Part shown: positions 53,402 to 63,737 of the stretch, piece by piece
Layout of the letters: each line of letters starts with the position of its first letter
Position numbering within the stretch: position 1 is the first letter of the stretch
Source of the DNA: Gramella sp. AN32
Lineage (GTDB): Bacteria; Bacteroidota; Bacteroidia; Flavobacteriales; Flavobacteriaceae
Assembly: GCF_023718305.1 (NCBI RefSeq)
Contig: NZ_QEYO01000001.1
Location: 62,001 to 126,000, forward strand
Direction of reading: 5' to 3'
Length of the DNA stretch: 64,000 nt
Made by a program: the position numbers and the translations under genes
Notes under the pieces: model-generated
Told to the model about the DNA's origin: nothing
Seen by the model: the letters and a program-made list of their open reading frames with translations, nothing else
Database searches by the model: none

Positions 53402-54271
53402 ATGAGCAACCTACTTTCAAACACCTCACAGCTTTATAGGATATCCTATGAAGCTTTTTCCAAATTTGCCAATGATATCAATAGATGTAAATCGTTGAAG
53501 GAAGTGGGTGAAGTTTGTACGAGGCACCTAAAATATCTTTTAAATTTTAGGGTAATTCGTATAGCTATGGAGCAAAAAGGCAAATATTTTGTTTTCGAAA
53601 TCGCTAAAAATAAGATCTGGTATAATATCGTTGAAAACGATGCCCTATTAGATTATGAAAACAATCTCTTCGAAAATGAAATTCCAATTTATACATTCGA
53701 AATCCCCGAAAGGCTTATTAAAGATAAATTTGATTTAACTCCCATGTGCAACCCCGTGCTTTGGGGATGGTGCTTTAATAAATATGATCATAAAATAAGT
53801 GTATCTCTTTTGGCAGATGATGAAAAGATGTTTGCTACGGGAGATATAGATATTTTAAATCTTGTAGTAGATAGCATTCAGGCCAAATTCCATGAACTTT
53901 ATCTAAAAAAACAATTAGCTGATAGGAATAAGAACCTTTCCGAAGCTTATAAAACTATTAAACAAAAAAACCATCAAATTCAGTCAATTGTGGAAAATCA
54001 AAAAGAGATCATTACCCAGAGGACTAAGGAGATCGCCCAGAAGAATGCGAAATTATTGCACATTTCAGCTTTGAATGCACATAACGTTAGAGAACCTTTA
54101 TCACGAATCCAGGGAGTAATTCAACTCTTTGCACTTTTTGATGATGAATCCTGTAGAAGTGAATTGATCCCAAAATTAGAACAATCTGTTGCAGAAATGG
54201 ACGATGTCCTAAAAGAAGTCATTCAAACTGCCACCAAAGAATTAGGGCATTTAAAGGCTTCAGAGTTATGA
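53402..54271 (+). CDS. Histidine-kinase-like protein lacking ATPase domain
   Basis: A 289-residue cytoplasmic protein. Residues about 1-175 form a GAF-like sensor region, about 180-220 a coiled coil, and about 220-285 a HisKA-like dimerization domain with NAHNVREPLSRIQG, His227 the phosphorylatable residue. After this the protein ends; the ATP-binding N, G1 and G2 boxes are absent. The residue after His227 is Asn, not the usual Glu/Asp, so autokinase activity is unlikely. The next gene, a lone receiver, overlaps its stop (ATGA). It is probably a phosphotransfer or phosphatase partner. Confidence 0.8.
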   Translation: MSNLLSNTSQLYRISYEAFSKFANDINRCKSLKEVGEVCTRHLKYLLNFRVIRIAMEQKGKYFVFEIAKNKIWYNIVENDALLDYENNLFENEIPIYTFEIPERLIKDKFDLTPMCNPVLWGWCFNKYDHKISVSLLADDEKMFATGDIDILNLVVDSIQAKFHELYLKKQLADRNKNLSEAYKTIKQKNHQIQSIVENQKEIITQRTKEIAQKNAKLLHISALNAHNVREPLSRIQGVIQLFALFDDESCRSELIPKLEQSVAEMDDVLKEVIQTATKELGHLKASEL

Positions 54272-54636
54272 AAAAGATTTACCTGGTAGACGACCAGCCT
54301 ATTGCAAATTTCATTACTAAAAAATTACTTGAAATTGAAGGTTTTTCGGAGAATGTATTTGACTTTACCGATCCCGTAATGGCATTTCAAAAAATTTCAG
54401 AAGAACAAGATGCCATCATTTTTTTAGATCTTAACATGCCTAAAATGAACGGATGGCAATTTTTGGAGGAATTGCAGCAAAGAAATATAAAACATACCAT
54501 TATCATTTTGTCTTCCAGCACCAGTGAGATAGACAAAACCCGTGCTTCCACTTTCAAGAATGTTGTTAAATATATGGAAAAACCGATGAACCGCGATAAA
54601 TTTTCAGAACTTTCCACCTATTTAAAAACGGGATAA
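54268..54636 (+). CDS. Single-domain response regulator (receiver only)
   Basis: A 122-residue CheY-like receiver. The acidic pair is Asp8-Asp9, the phosphoacceptor Asp54 in FLDLNMPKMN, and the switch residues SSSTSE and MEKPM (conserved Lys) follow. No output domain. It overlaps the kinase-like gene by four bases and is followed directly by a DUF3820 gene. Confidence 0.92.
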   Translation: MKKIYLVDDQPIANFITKKLLEIEGFSENVFDFTDPVMAFQKISEEQDAIIFLDLNMPKMNGWQFLEELQQRNIKHTIIILSSSTSEIDKTRASTFKNVVKYMEKPMNRDKFSELSTYLKTG

Positions 54637-54870
54637 TTGCTGGTACCAGATTCGAAAATTTTAATTGAATTGGCTTACGCCAAAATGCCTTTTGGCAAAT
54701 ACAAAGGCCAGTATTTATCAAATATTCCTGAGCCATATTACGTGTGGTTCAGTCAAAAAGGATTTCCCCAGGGTAAACTCGGTGACCAGCTACGACAGGT
54801 TCACGAGATGAAAATCAACAGCCTGGAAAGTTTGCTTTTCGAAATAAGAAAGCGGTATCCCCAACCTTAA
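54637..54870 (+). CDS. DUF3820-family small protein
   Basis: A 77-residue protein with the DUF3820 core MPFGKYKGQYLSNIPEPYYVWF. The TTG start follows the receiver's stop with no spacer, so it is translated from the same mRNA. Function unknown. A weak hairpin AACCTT/AAGGTT (54863-54880) follows. Confidence 0.78.
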   Translation: MLVPDSKILIELAYAKMPFGKYKGQYLSNIPEPYYVWFSQKGFPQGKLGDQLRQVHEMKINSLESLLFEIRKRYPQP

Positions 54871-54961
54871 TTTCAAGGTTTTCCTGCCGTTAAAAACCTC
54901 TTAATATTAGCTTCTCAAATTAGCAGGATTTTCTATTCTTCTTTGTAATTTAGCGCCCTGA

Positions 54962-56632
<1,671 letters not shown>

Positions 56633-56675
56633 TTGGTTGTTTTTTTGTCTTTTGCAGGCTAAGCAAAATTAAGTA

Positions 56676-58535
56676 ATGGAAGAAAAGAAAATTGACGTCC
56701 AATCAATCATTGGATTTTTACTTATAGGAGCACTCCTTCTCTGGATGCTCTACAACAATTCTTCGGAAGAAACCGCAGTAGATAATGAAACACAAACGGA
56801 ACAGGTTGAAAATCCTGAATCTAATACGCAGGTATCCAATGAAAATTCATTTGAGGACGATAACGAGATAAAGTCTGATTCTACTTCGCTGGCAAATGCA
56901 CAAAGAAGATTAGGAGCTTTTGGATATTCTGAAACCCTCCCCTCTGCAACCAGCGGTTCTACTACTTTAGAAAATGATGTATTAGAGCTGAAGATCTCCA
57001 ACAAAGGTGGGTATATAGAAGAAGCAAGGCTTAAGAAATTCAAGACATTTGATTCTATTCCTGTTCACTTGATCAAGGATGGGAATGCCAGCTTTAATAT
57101 AAATTTTGGAACTACAGATGGGAGGACATTAAATACTGAAAATCTATTCTTCGAACCGGAACTTATCGAAAATAACGGCAGCCAGATTCTTTCCATGAAA
57201 TTAAAAGTTTCTGAAGATGAATTTCTGGAATATCGCTATACCATGAAGCCGGGAGAATATATGCTCGATTTCAATATGCGTTCGCAAGGCCTTTCCAAAG
57301 TTCTTAATTCCTCTCAGGACCCTATTTTAGATTGGAAATTGAAAGGTTACCGCCATGCAAAAAGTATCTCCTATGAAAACAGGTATACCGATCTAATTTA
57401 CGAATATGAAGGAGATGATGACAACTTAAGCAATGGCGATGATGAGGAAGAAAACATCGATTATATCGCCTATCGCCAGCATTTCTTTACTTCCATTTTA
57501 TTAACGGATACCTCCTTTAAACTTGGAAATTTTGAAGTTGAAAACCTGGTAGAAGACGAAGAAATTGATACAATTTTTACAAAAACTTTTGCTTCTAGGC
57601 TTCCGCTGGAACTAAAAGGGGGCGAACTTAATTATAATATGAACTGGTATTATGGCCCGTCAGACTATCAGATTCTAAATGATTATGATCGTAACCTTGA
57701 TGAAGTTATTCCATTAGGATGGGGGATTTTTGGATGGATCAATAAATATCTCTTTATACCTTTCTTTTCATATTTAAGCGGCGTGCTTCCAAGTTATGGG
57801 ATTGCGATTATTGTAATGACCATTGTAGTGAGGATTGTATTATCCCCGGTTACTTATAAGTCGTATCTATCCCAGGCTAAAATGAAGGTTTTAAAACCGG
57901 AGATCAACGAGCTTAACGAGAAGTACAAAGATAACGCGATGAAAAAGCAACAGGAAACGATGAAGCTTTACAGCAAAGCCGGTGCGAGTCCTATGAGCGG
58001 ATGTTTACCTGCCTTGATGCAAATTCCGGTCTTTTATGCATTGTTTCAGTTTTTCCCCAGTGCATTTCAGTTAAGGCAAAAACCGTTTTTGTGGGCAGAT
58101 GATCTTTCAAGTTATGATGTGATTGCCGAACTACCTTTTAAAATCCCATTTTATGGAGATCACGTGAGTTTATTCCCCATTTTGGCATCGGTAGCGATTT
58201 TCTTTTATATGACCATGACTACGGGACAAAGTATGCAGGCAAATCAGCAGCCGGGTATGCCAAACATGAAATTTTTAATGTACCTCTCCCCTGTTTTTAT
58301 GTTGGTTTTCTTCAACAATTACGCGAGTGGTTTATCCTTATACTATTTCACCAGTAACCTGATTACAATTGGAATTATGTTAGTGATCAAACATGTGATC
58401 ATTGATGAAGAAAAAATCCACGCAAAGATTCAGGAGAACAAGAAAAAGCCAAGGAAGCAGAACAAGTTTACGAAGAAGTTTCAGGATATGATGGAGCAGG
58501 CTGAAAAGCAACAAAGCAAGCAGAAAGGAAAGTAA
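56676..58535 (+). CDS. yidC: Membrane protein insertase YidC
   Basis: A 619-residue YidC/Oxa1-type insertase with an N-terminal helix (SIIGFLLIGALLLWMLYN), a long periplasmic beta domain and the C-terminal five-helix core (GIAIIVMTIVVRIVLSPVTYKSY near 370). PALMQIPVFYALFQFF and LYYFTSNLITI are characteristic. It inserts inner-membrane proteins. The C-terminus is basic, as in other Bacteroidota forms, and may bind ribosomes. It ends at a clear terminator. Confidence 0.96.
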   Translation: MEEKKIDVQSIIGFLLIGALLLWMLYNNSSEETAVDNETQTEQVENPESNTQVSNENSFEDDNEIKSDSTSLANAQRRLGAFGYSETLPSATSGSTTLENDVLELKISNKGGYIEEARLKKFKTFDSIPVHLIKDGNASFNINFGTTDGRTLNTENLFFEPELIENNGSQILSMKLKVSEDEFLEYRYTMKPGEYMLDFNMRSQGLSKVLNSSQDPILDWKLKGYRHAKSISYENRYTDLIYEYEGDDDNLSNGDDEEENIDYIAYRQHFFTSILLTDTSFKLGNFEVENLVEDEEIDTIFTKTFASRLPLELKGGELNYNMNWYYGPSDYQILNDYDRNLDEVIPLGWGIFGWINKYLFIPFFSYLSGVLPSYGIAIIVMTIVVRIVLSPVTYKSYLSQAKMKVLKPEINELNEKYKDNAMKKQQETMKLYSKAGASPMSGCLPALMQIPVFYALFQFFPSAFQLRQKPFLWADDLSSYDVIAELPFKIPFYGDHVSLFPILASVAIFFYMTMTTGQSMQANQQPGMPNMKFLMYLSPVFMLVFFNNYASGLSLYYFTSNLITIGIMLVIKHVIIDEEKIHAKIQENKKKPRKQNKFTKKFQDMMEQAEKQQSKQKGK

Positions 58536-58555
58536 AATTTCGATAAAAATTTCAG

Positions 58556-58592
58556 AAAAAACCCTGCCAGTTTAGTTTGGCAGGGTTTTTCT
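58556..58592 (+). terminator. Terminator after yidC
   Basis: Stem AAAAACCCTGCCA/TGGCAGGGTTTTT with an 8-base loop. Confidence 0.88.
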
Positions 58593-58646
58593 ATATAATA
58601 AAATCAGCTAATTTCAGTTATAATGCAAACCTGCCTTAAAATCTAC

Positions 58647-59303
58647 ATGAATAAATTAAGCTTTTTCTTCTTTCTAATCCCATTTTTAAGCTTTGCCCAG
58701 GTCAATCAAAAGGATGCTGAAGGCAATAGGAACGGACTTTGGAAAGTGAATTTTGAAGGCACTAATTCTCCTAAATTTGAAGGAACTTTTGATCACGGAA
58801 AAGAAGTTGGTGAATTCAAATTTTATCAAAAAGGAATATCTGCGCATCCTTCTGCAATCATGAATTTTGATAAAAATAGCGATACAGTTGCCATTAAATA
58901 TTATACGCAGAAAGGAAAAGTGATTAGCGAGGGAAATGCGGTTGATAAAAAGCGTGAAGGGGAATGGAAATATTACCATCAGGAATCTGATAGTATCATG
59001 ATGCTGGAAAATTATAAAGCCGATTCCCTGCACGGACTTCAGCAAACATTCTACACTAATGGAAATTTAGCCGAAAAGACAAATTATACCGAAGGTCTAA
59101 AGGAAGGTGCAAGTTTCACCTACTTTGAGAGTGGGGAAGTGAATAAAGAAATTAATTTTAAAAATGGCAAATTAGATGGATCAGCCGTATATTACGACCT
59201 TCAGGGAAATATTTTAAGACAGGGAAATTATTCCGGAGGAAAGAAAATAGGGACCTGGAAAGAATTTGAAAATGGAATATTGAAAGAAGAAATAGAATAT
59301 TAA
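58647..59303 (+). CDS. Exported MORN-type repeat protein
   Basis: A 218-residue exported protein (signal ending near LSFAQ, residue 18) with about six MORN-like repeats, such as EFKFYQKG, EGEWKYYHQE, QQTFYTNGNLAE and SFTYFESGEVN. The label 'YwqK family antitoxin' is often given to such proteins but is not supported by a toxin neighbour here. Start at ATG 58647 places the signal peptide at the N-terminus. Confidence 0.78.
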   Translation: MNKLSFFFFLIPFLSFAQVNQKDAEGNRNGLWKVNFEGTNSPKFEGTFDHGKEVGEFKFYQKGISAHPSAIMNFDKNSDTVAIKYYTQKGKVISEGNAVDKKREGEWKYYHQESDSIMMLENYKADSLHGLQQTFYTNGNLAEKTNYTEGLKEGASFTYFESGEVNKEINFKNGKLDGSAVYYDLQGNILRQGNYSGGKKIGTWKEFENGILKEEIEY

Positions 59304-59329
59304 TTAGTAACCTACTTAAAAATTAAATT

Positions 59330-59722
59330 ATGAAAAAGATCTTTTTATTACTTGTGAGCTTATCTGTTCTAACCTCGTGTAGCGATGATGACGATAGTTC
59401 CAAAGATGGCAACATCGTGGGTACCTGGTTTCTGGTTGAAGCAAATAACGCTCCCGGCTACACTATCGATGATTGTACTTCCCAATCAAATATTACTTTT
59501 AATGCGGATAATACGGCTACTTCTGAATTTTATGCCAATACAGAAAGTGGTTGCGATTTTGACCCCGGAAGTGGTGGCTGGAGCAAGGACGGCAATCAAT
59601 ATACCTTTGCTATCCCGTTATATGGTGATGTAACCGGTACGGTAACTTTCAATAGTGATACTCGATTTACATTTGTACCAAGTATTCCAGGATTAAATGC
59701 ATCTTTAGTTTTCGAAAAATAG
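59330..59722 (+). CDS. Lipocalin-like lipoprotein
   Basis: A 130-residue lipoprotein (lipobox LTSC, Cys near residue 17, followed by acidic SDDDDS). The mature part has NIVGTWFLVEAN, then strand-rich sequence. It is related in plan to the lipoprotein at 30.0 kb. Function unknown. It starts 26 bases after the MORN gene and ends before a terminator. Confidence 0.75.
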   Translation: MKKIFLLLVSLSVLTSCSDDDDSSKDGNIVGTWFLVEANNAPGYTIDDCTSQSNITFNADNTATSEFYANTESGCDFDPGSGGWSKDGNQYTFAIPLYGDVTGTVTFNSDTRFTFVPSIPGLNASLVFEK

Positions 59723-59743
59723 TTCATTGATATTGGATTATAG

Positions 59744-59769
59744 AAAGGCGGCTTTTGCTGCCTTTTTTT
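59744..59769 (+). terminator. Terminator of the lipoprotein gene
   Basis: Stem AAAGGCGGC/GCTGCCTTT with one G-U pair and TTTT loop, then T run. The -33 element of the next promoter lies within it. Confidence 0.82.
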
Positions 59770-59783
59770 ATTTCGTAATTTTG
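59755..59783 (+). promoter_or_regulatory. Promoter of mnmA
   Basis: TTG (59755-59757), 18 bases, TAATTTTG (59776-59783). Exact Bacteroidota consensus, with a leader of about 45 bases. Confidence 0.7.
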
Positions 59784-59836
59784 CCAATCTAAAACCGACT
59801 TCTTCAAAGTCTATAAATTTAGAATTAAGGTTTCTC

Positions 59837-61024
59837 ATGAAAAAAGTTGTTGTAGGGTTATCGGGAGGCGTAGATTCTAGTGTCACTGCGTATCTTTTAA
59901 AGGAACAGGGATACGAAGTTATTGGCCTTTTTATGAAAAACTGGCACGATGATTCGGTTACCATTTCTGATGAATGCCCCTGGCTGGACGATTCAAACGA
60001 TGCCATGCTGGTTGCCGAAAAGCTTGAAATTCCCTTCCAGACAGTAGACCTCAGCGAGCAATATAAAGAACGTATCGTAGATTATATGTTCAACGAATAT
60101 GAAAGAGGCCGCACTCCCAATCCCGATGTGCTTTGTAATCGTGAGATCAAATTCGATGTTTTCATGAAAATCGCGCTTTCTTTAGGTGCAGATTATGTGG
60201 CGACGGGTCATTATTGCCGAAAAGACGAATTTGAAAAAGATGGCAAAACGATTTATAAACTCCTTGCCGGGAAAGATCAAAATAAAGATCAGTCGTATTT
60301 CCTTTGCCAGTTAACCCAGGAACAATTAGCAAAAACCCTTTTTCCTATCGGGGAATTGCAAAAATCTGAAGTGCGCAGAATTGCTTCGGAACAGGGCTTA
60401 ATTACTGCCGATAAGAAAGATTCGCAGGGACTTTGTTTTATTGGAAAAGTACGCTTACCAGATTTCCTTCAGCAGAAATTAAAGCCGAAAGAAGGGGTTA
60501 TAGTGGAAGTTCCTGCCAATACTGAAATCTTTTCCGAAGAGAAAGTAGATTTCGATTCAAAAATTGAAGAATTGAGATACCTCTCCAAAAAATACCAATA
60601 TCAATCTAGCCTGGGTAAAATTGTTGGAAAACATCAGGGTGCACATTATTTCACCAAAGGGCAGCGCAAAGGTTTAGCTGTGGGAGGAACTCCCGAACCA
60701 TTATTTGTAATTGATACCGATGTGGAAGAAAATGTGATCTATACGGGACAGGGAAAAAATCATCCCGGTATTTATCGCAAAGCCCTATTTATAAATACTG
60801 AAGAAATTCACTGGGTTCGAAAAGATTTAAGCCTGAAGGCAGATCAGGAAATGAATGTAAAAGCCAGGATTAGGTATCGCCAGCCGTTACAGGAAGCCAC
60901 TTTGTATCAAACAGAAAACGGCATGTATATTGTCTTTCAAGAGCCACAGGCCTCTATAACTGAAGGCCAGTTCGTTGCCTGGTATCTGGAAGACGAATTA
61001 ATTGGCTCCGGAGTGATATCTTAG
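59837..61024 (+). CDS. mnmA: tRNA 2-thiouridine synthase MnmA
   Basis: A 395-residue enzyme thiolating U34 of tRNA for Lys, Glu and Gln. It has the PP-loop [29 protein letters not shown] (catalytic Cys near residue 104) and QGLCFIGKV (second Cys near 200), with the C-terminal [13 protein letters not shown] block. The subtilase gene starts six bases after its stop. Confidence 0.97.
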   Translation: MKKVVVGLSGGVDSSVTAYLLKEQGYEVIGLFMKNWHDDSVTISDECPWLDDSNDAMLVAEKLEIPFQTVDLSEQYKERIVDYMFNEYERGRTPNPDVLCNREIKFDVFMKIALSLGADYVATGHYCRKDEFEKDGKTIYKLLAGKDQNKDQSYFLCQLTQEQLAKTLFPIGELQKSEVRRIASEQGLITADKKDSQGLCFIGKVRLPDFLQQKLKPKEGVIVEVPANTEIFSEEKVDFDSKIEELRYLSKKYQYQSSLGKIVGKHQGAHYFTKGQRKGLAVGGTPEPLFVIDTDVEENVIYTGQGKNHPGIYRKALFINTEEIHWVRKDLSLKADQEMNVKARIRYRQPLQEATLYQTENGMYIVFQEPQASITEGQFVAWYLEDELIGSGVIS

Positions 61025-61030
61025 CAGCGC

Positions 61031-62626
61031 ATGCAAAAATTCCTTTTACTATTTATTTTTATTTCATTTACCACTTTCGGGCAGGAAGAGCATGCCTGGG
61101 TTTATTTTAAAGACAAGCCTAATGTAGAAGCTTCCATAAGCAATCCACTATCTATTTTAAGTGCGCGTGCCGTACAGAGAAAATCGCGACATTCCATAGC
61201 TATTGATTTTCGGGACGTGCCTGTAAACGAATCTTATCTCGCTGAAATTAAGTCTTTTCAGGATATCGCCGTGAAATCAAAATCGAAATGGCTAAACTGC
61301 GTGCATGTTATTGGAGAATTAGGAGAAATTGAAAAATTAAAAGAATTGGAGTTTGTTTCTTCCATAGAATATGCTGATGATAATCTAAATACTAGAAGCC
61401 AGCTAACTAATAATTACGGAAAAGTGAAATTGGAAACCAGTATCAGTTATGATTATGGTTTTGCTGAAAATCAGGTAAATATGTTGGGAACCGATTTTTT
61501 ACATCAGAATGATCTCACCGGGGAAGGCATGATCATCGCCGTTCTGGATGCCGGTTTCCCGAATGTAAATACACTATCAGGATTCGAAAAGATAAGAAAT
61601 GAAGGGAAATTACTGGGCGGTTTCGATTTCCCGGGCAGATCAAATGATTTTAACAATCCTGAACTTAACAATCACGGGACCCTGGTTTTGTCTAATATGG
61701 CAGGTTTTATTGAAGAATTTATTGTGGGAACTGCACCAGACGCTGCTTATTACCTCTTCAGAACCGAAATTGCAGCTACTGAAACTCCGGTAGAAGAAAG
61801 CTATTGGGTGGAAGCTGCAGAGCGGGCAGATAGTTTGGGAGTAGACGTTATTAACTCATCGCTCTCTTATGCCTTATTTGATAATCCCGCTTATAACTAT
61901 ACCGCACAAGACATGGATGGTCAAACTGCTTTTAGTTCCCGTGGAGCTTCCATCGCTTCGGAAAAAGGAATCCTGGTCGTGGTTTCCGGAGGAAACAGTG
62001 GGGAAAGTGATGTTTTCCCGGGAATTGGCGCCCCCGCCGATGCGGATGTGCTGACTGTGGGAGCGGTAGATCCAGATAGAAACAGGCTGGCATTTAGTTC
62101 AGTTGGGCCTACTGCAGATGGGCGCATTAAACCAGATGTGATGGCGCAGGGATCTGAAGTTGTCGTGCTAACGCCAGATAACAGACTGGTGGCGGTTAGT
62201 GGAACTTCCTTTTCGAGTCCGCTTATGGCAGGTTCTGCCGCAAGTTTTTGGCAGGCAAACCCCGAACTTTCAAATTATAAAATTATGGATCTCATTCGGG
62301 AATCTTCTTCCAATGCGGCCAATCCAAATAATTTAATCGGTTACGGAATTCCAAATTTTGCCCTGGCCTATGAAAATTTGCAAAATGAAGTTTTTACCAG
62401 CGAAGAACTGGTCATATTTCCCAACCCGGTTGAAAATTTTTTAAATTTCAGAGCACCGGAAACCGGAGGTTACCATCTTACTATTTTTGATATAATTGGC
62501 AGAAAAATTCTTGAAAGAGATCAAGTTGAGGAGCAAATTGATCTTTCCGGTTTTTCCAGAGGGATTTATATTGCTATGTTTGAAAAAGATAATTTCAACG
62601 AATCCCGCATTATCATAAAAAAATAA
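61031..62626 (+). CDS. Subtilisin-like protease with T9SS sorting tail
   Basis: A 531-residue exported S8 protease (signal ending near TTFGQ, residue 17). Catalytic residues are Asp173 in AVLDAGF, His215 in NHGTLV and Ser393 in SGTSFSSP. The last ~75 residues form a type A T9SS domain (VIFPNPVENFLNF, DIIGRKIL, FSRGIYI and KK end), so the enzyme should be secreted by the type IX system and anchored or released at the surface. It lies six bases after mnmA. Confidence 0.93.
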   Translation: MQKFLLLFIFISFTTFGQEEHAWVYFKDKPNVEASISNPLSILSARAVQRKSRHSIAIDFRDVPVNESYLAEIKSFQDIAVKSKSKWLNCVHVIGELGEIEKLKELEFVSSIEYADDNLNTRSQLTNNYGKVKLETSISYDYGFAENQVNMLGTDFLHQNDLTGEGMIIAVLDAGFPNVNTLSGFEKIRNEGKLLGGFDFPGRSNDFNNPELNNHGTLVLSNMAGFIEEFIVGTAPDAAYYLFRTEIAATETPVEESYWVEAAERADSLGVDVINSSLSYALFDNPAYNYTAQDMDGQTAFSSRGASIASEKGILVVVSGGNSGESDVFPGIGAPADADVLTVGAVDPDRNRLAFSSVGPTADGRIKPDVMAQGSEVVVLTPDNRLVAVSGTSFSSPLMAGSAASFWQANPELSNYKIMDLIRESSSNAANPNNLIGYGIPNFALAYENLQNEVFTSEELVIFPNPVENFLNFRAPETGGYHLTIFDIIGRKILERDQVEEQIDLSGFSRGIYIAMFEKDNFNESRIIIKK

Positions 62627-62661
62627 TTGTTTGTCCGTAAAGCATCCTAAACTGAAAAATG

Positions 62662-62692
62662 ATGAGATTCTGAACTTGTTTCAGAATCTCAT
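62662..62692. repeat. Hairpin of the intergenic repeat family (copy 2a)
   Basis: Perfect 13-bp stem ATGAGATTCTGAA/TTCAGAATCTCAT with CTTGT loop; no T run, so not a simple terminator. Confidence 0.6.
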
Positions 62693-62718
62693 TTCAATGT
62701 AAATCAATGTAATATGGA

Positions 62719-62744
62719 GACCCTAAAATAAATTCAGGGTGACG
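62719..62744. repeat. Intergenic repeat (copy 2b)
   Basis: GACCCT...TTCAGGGTGACG matches the unit at 34264-34289 at 22 of 26 positions. Confidence 0.6.
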
Positions 62745-62783
62745 AAAGAACTTTAGGGCAGAAAACGGATATACATAAAAATA

Positions 62784-63737
62784 ATGAGCAACAATAGAAT
62801 AACTTCCCTTTTCGATATTCAATTTCCAATTATCCAGGCAGGAATGATCTGGGCAAGTGGCTGGAAACTTGCCAGTGCAGTTTCCAATGCCGGTGGACTG
62901 GGAATTATTGGTGCGGGCTCTATGTATCCTGAGATCCTTAAAGAACATATTCAGAAATGTAAAAAAGCGACCACTAAGCCTTTCGCGGTAAATGTTCCCA
63001 TGCTTTATCCCGAGATCGACAAGTTAATGGGGATTATCATTCAGGAAAAAGTGAATATTGTTTTTACTTCTGCAGGAAATCCCAAGGTTTGGACCAAACA
63101 TTTGCAGGATCATGGAATCAAGGTGGTACATGTGGTAAGCAGTGTGAAATTTGCCTTAAAATCCCAGGAAGCCGGAGTAGATGCGGTAGTTGCTGAAGGC
63201 TTTGAAGCGGGCGGCCACAATGGAAGGGACGAAACCACCACAATGGCGCTTATACCCATGGTAAAAGAGAAAATACATATTCCTTTGATCGCTGCAGGCG
63301 GCATTGCCACCGGTAGAGGAATGTTTGCCGTCATGGCCTTAGGTGCAGATGCCGTACAGGTTGGCAGCAGATTCGTAGCTACACCCGAAGCTTCTTCCCA
63401 TGATCATTTCAAGCAACGGATAGTAGATGCCAAAGAAGGAGATACTATTTTAACTTTAAAGGAACTTGCTCCTGTAAGATTGCTGAAAAATAAATTCTAC
63501 GAAGATGTTCAGCAGCTTTATACTACCAATCCTTCAAAAACAGAGCTAATTGAACTCCTGGGCAGGGCGCGAGCCAAAAAAGGAATGTTTGAAGGAGATC
63601 TTGAAGAAGGCGAACTTGAAATTGGTCAAATTTCAGGATTGATCCATAAGATAAAACCCGCGGCACATATTGTTCAGGAAATGATGGAAGAATTCAAAGC
63701 TGCACAAAAAGAAATGAGCGCTCTTTATTTTGAATAA
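62784..63737 (+). CDS. Nitronate monooxygenase (2-nitropropane dioxygenase family)
   Basis: A 317-residue FMN enzyme. The FMN sites are IQAGMIWASGWKLASAVSNAGG near residue 17, AVVAEGFEAGGHNGRDE near 135, PLIAAGGIATGRGMFAVMALGADAVQVGSRF near 175. The typical HDH-like catalytic His is in EAGGHNG. It oxidises nitronates; some relatives have other roles. Its last 13 bases overlap a converging gene. Confidence 0.9.
   Translation: MSNNRITSLFDIQFPIIQAGMIWASGWKLASAVSNAGGLGIIGAGSMYPEILKEHIQKCKKATTKPFAVNVPMLYPEIDKLMGIIIQEKVNIVFTSAGNPKVWTKHLQDHGIKVVHVVSSVKFALKSQEAGVDAVVAEGFEAGGHNGRDETTTMALIPMVKEKIHIPLIAAGGIATGRGMFAVMALGADAVQVGSRFVATPEASSHDHFKQRIVDAKEGDTILTLKELAPVRLLKNKFYEDVQQLYTTNPSKTELIELLGRARAKKGMFEGDLEEGELEIGQISGLIHKIKPAAHIVQEMMEEFKAAQKEMSALYFE

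Noticed and set aside
53402..54271. Frameshifted ordinary histidine kinase
   Set aside because: The stop overlaps the receiver start by design (ATGA) and no ATPase motifs are found in other frames nearby.
58647..59303. Toxin-antitoxin antitoxin (YwqK label)
   Set aside because: It is an exported MORN-repeat protein and has no toxin gene next to it.
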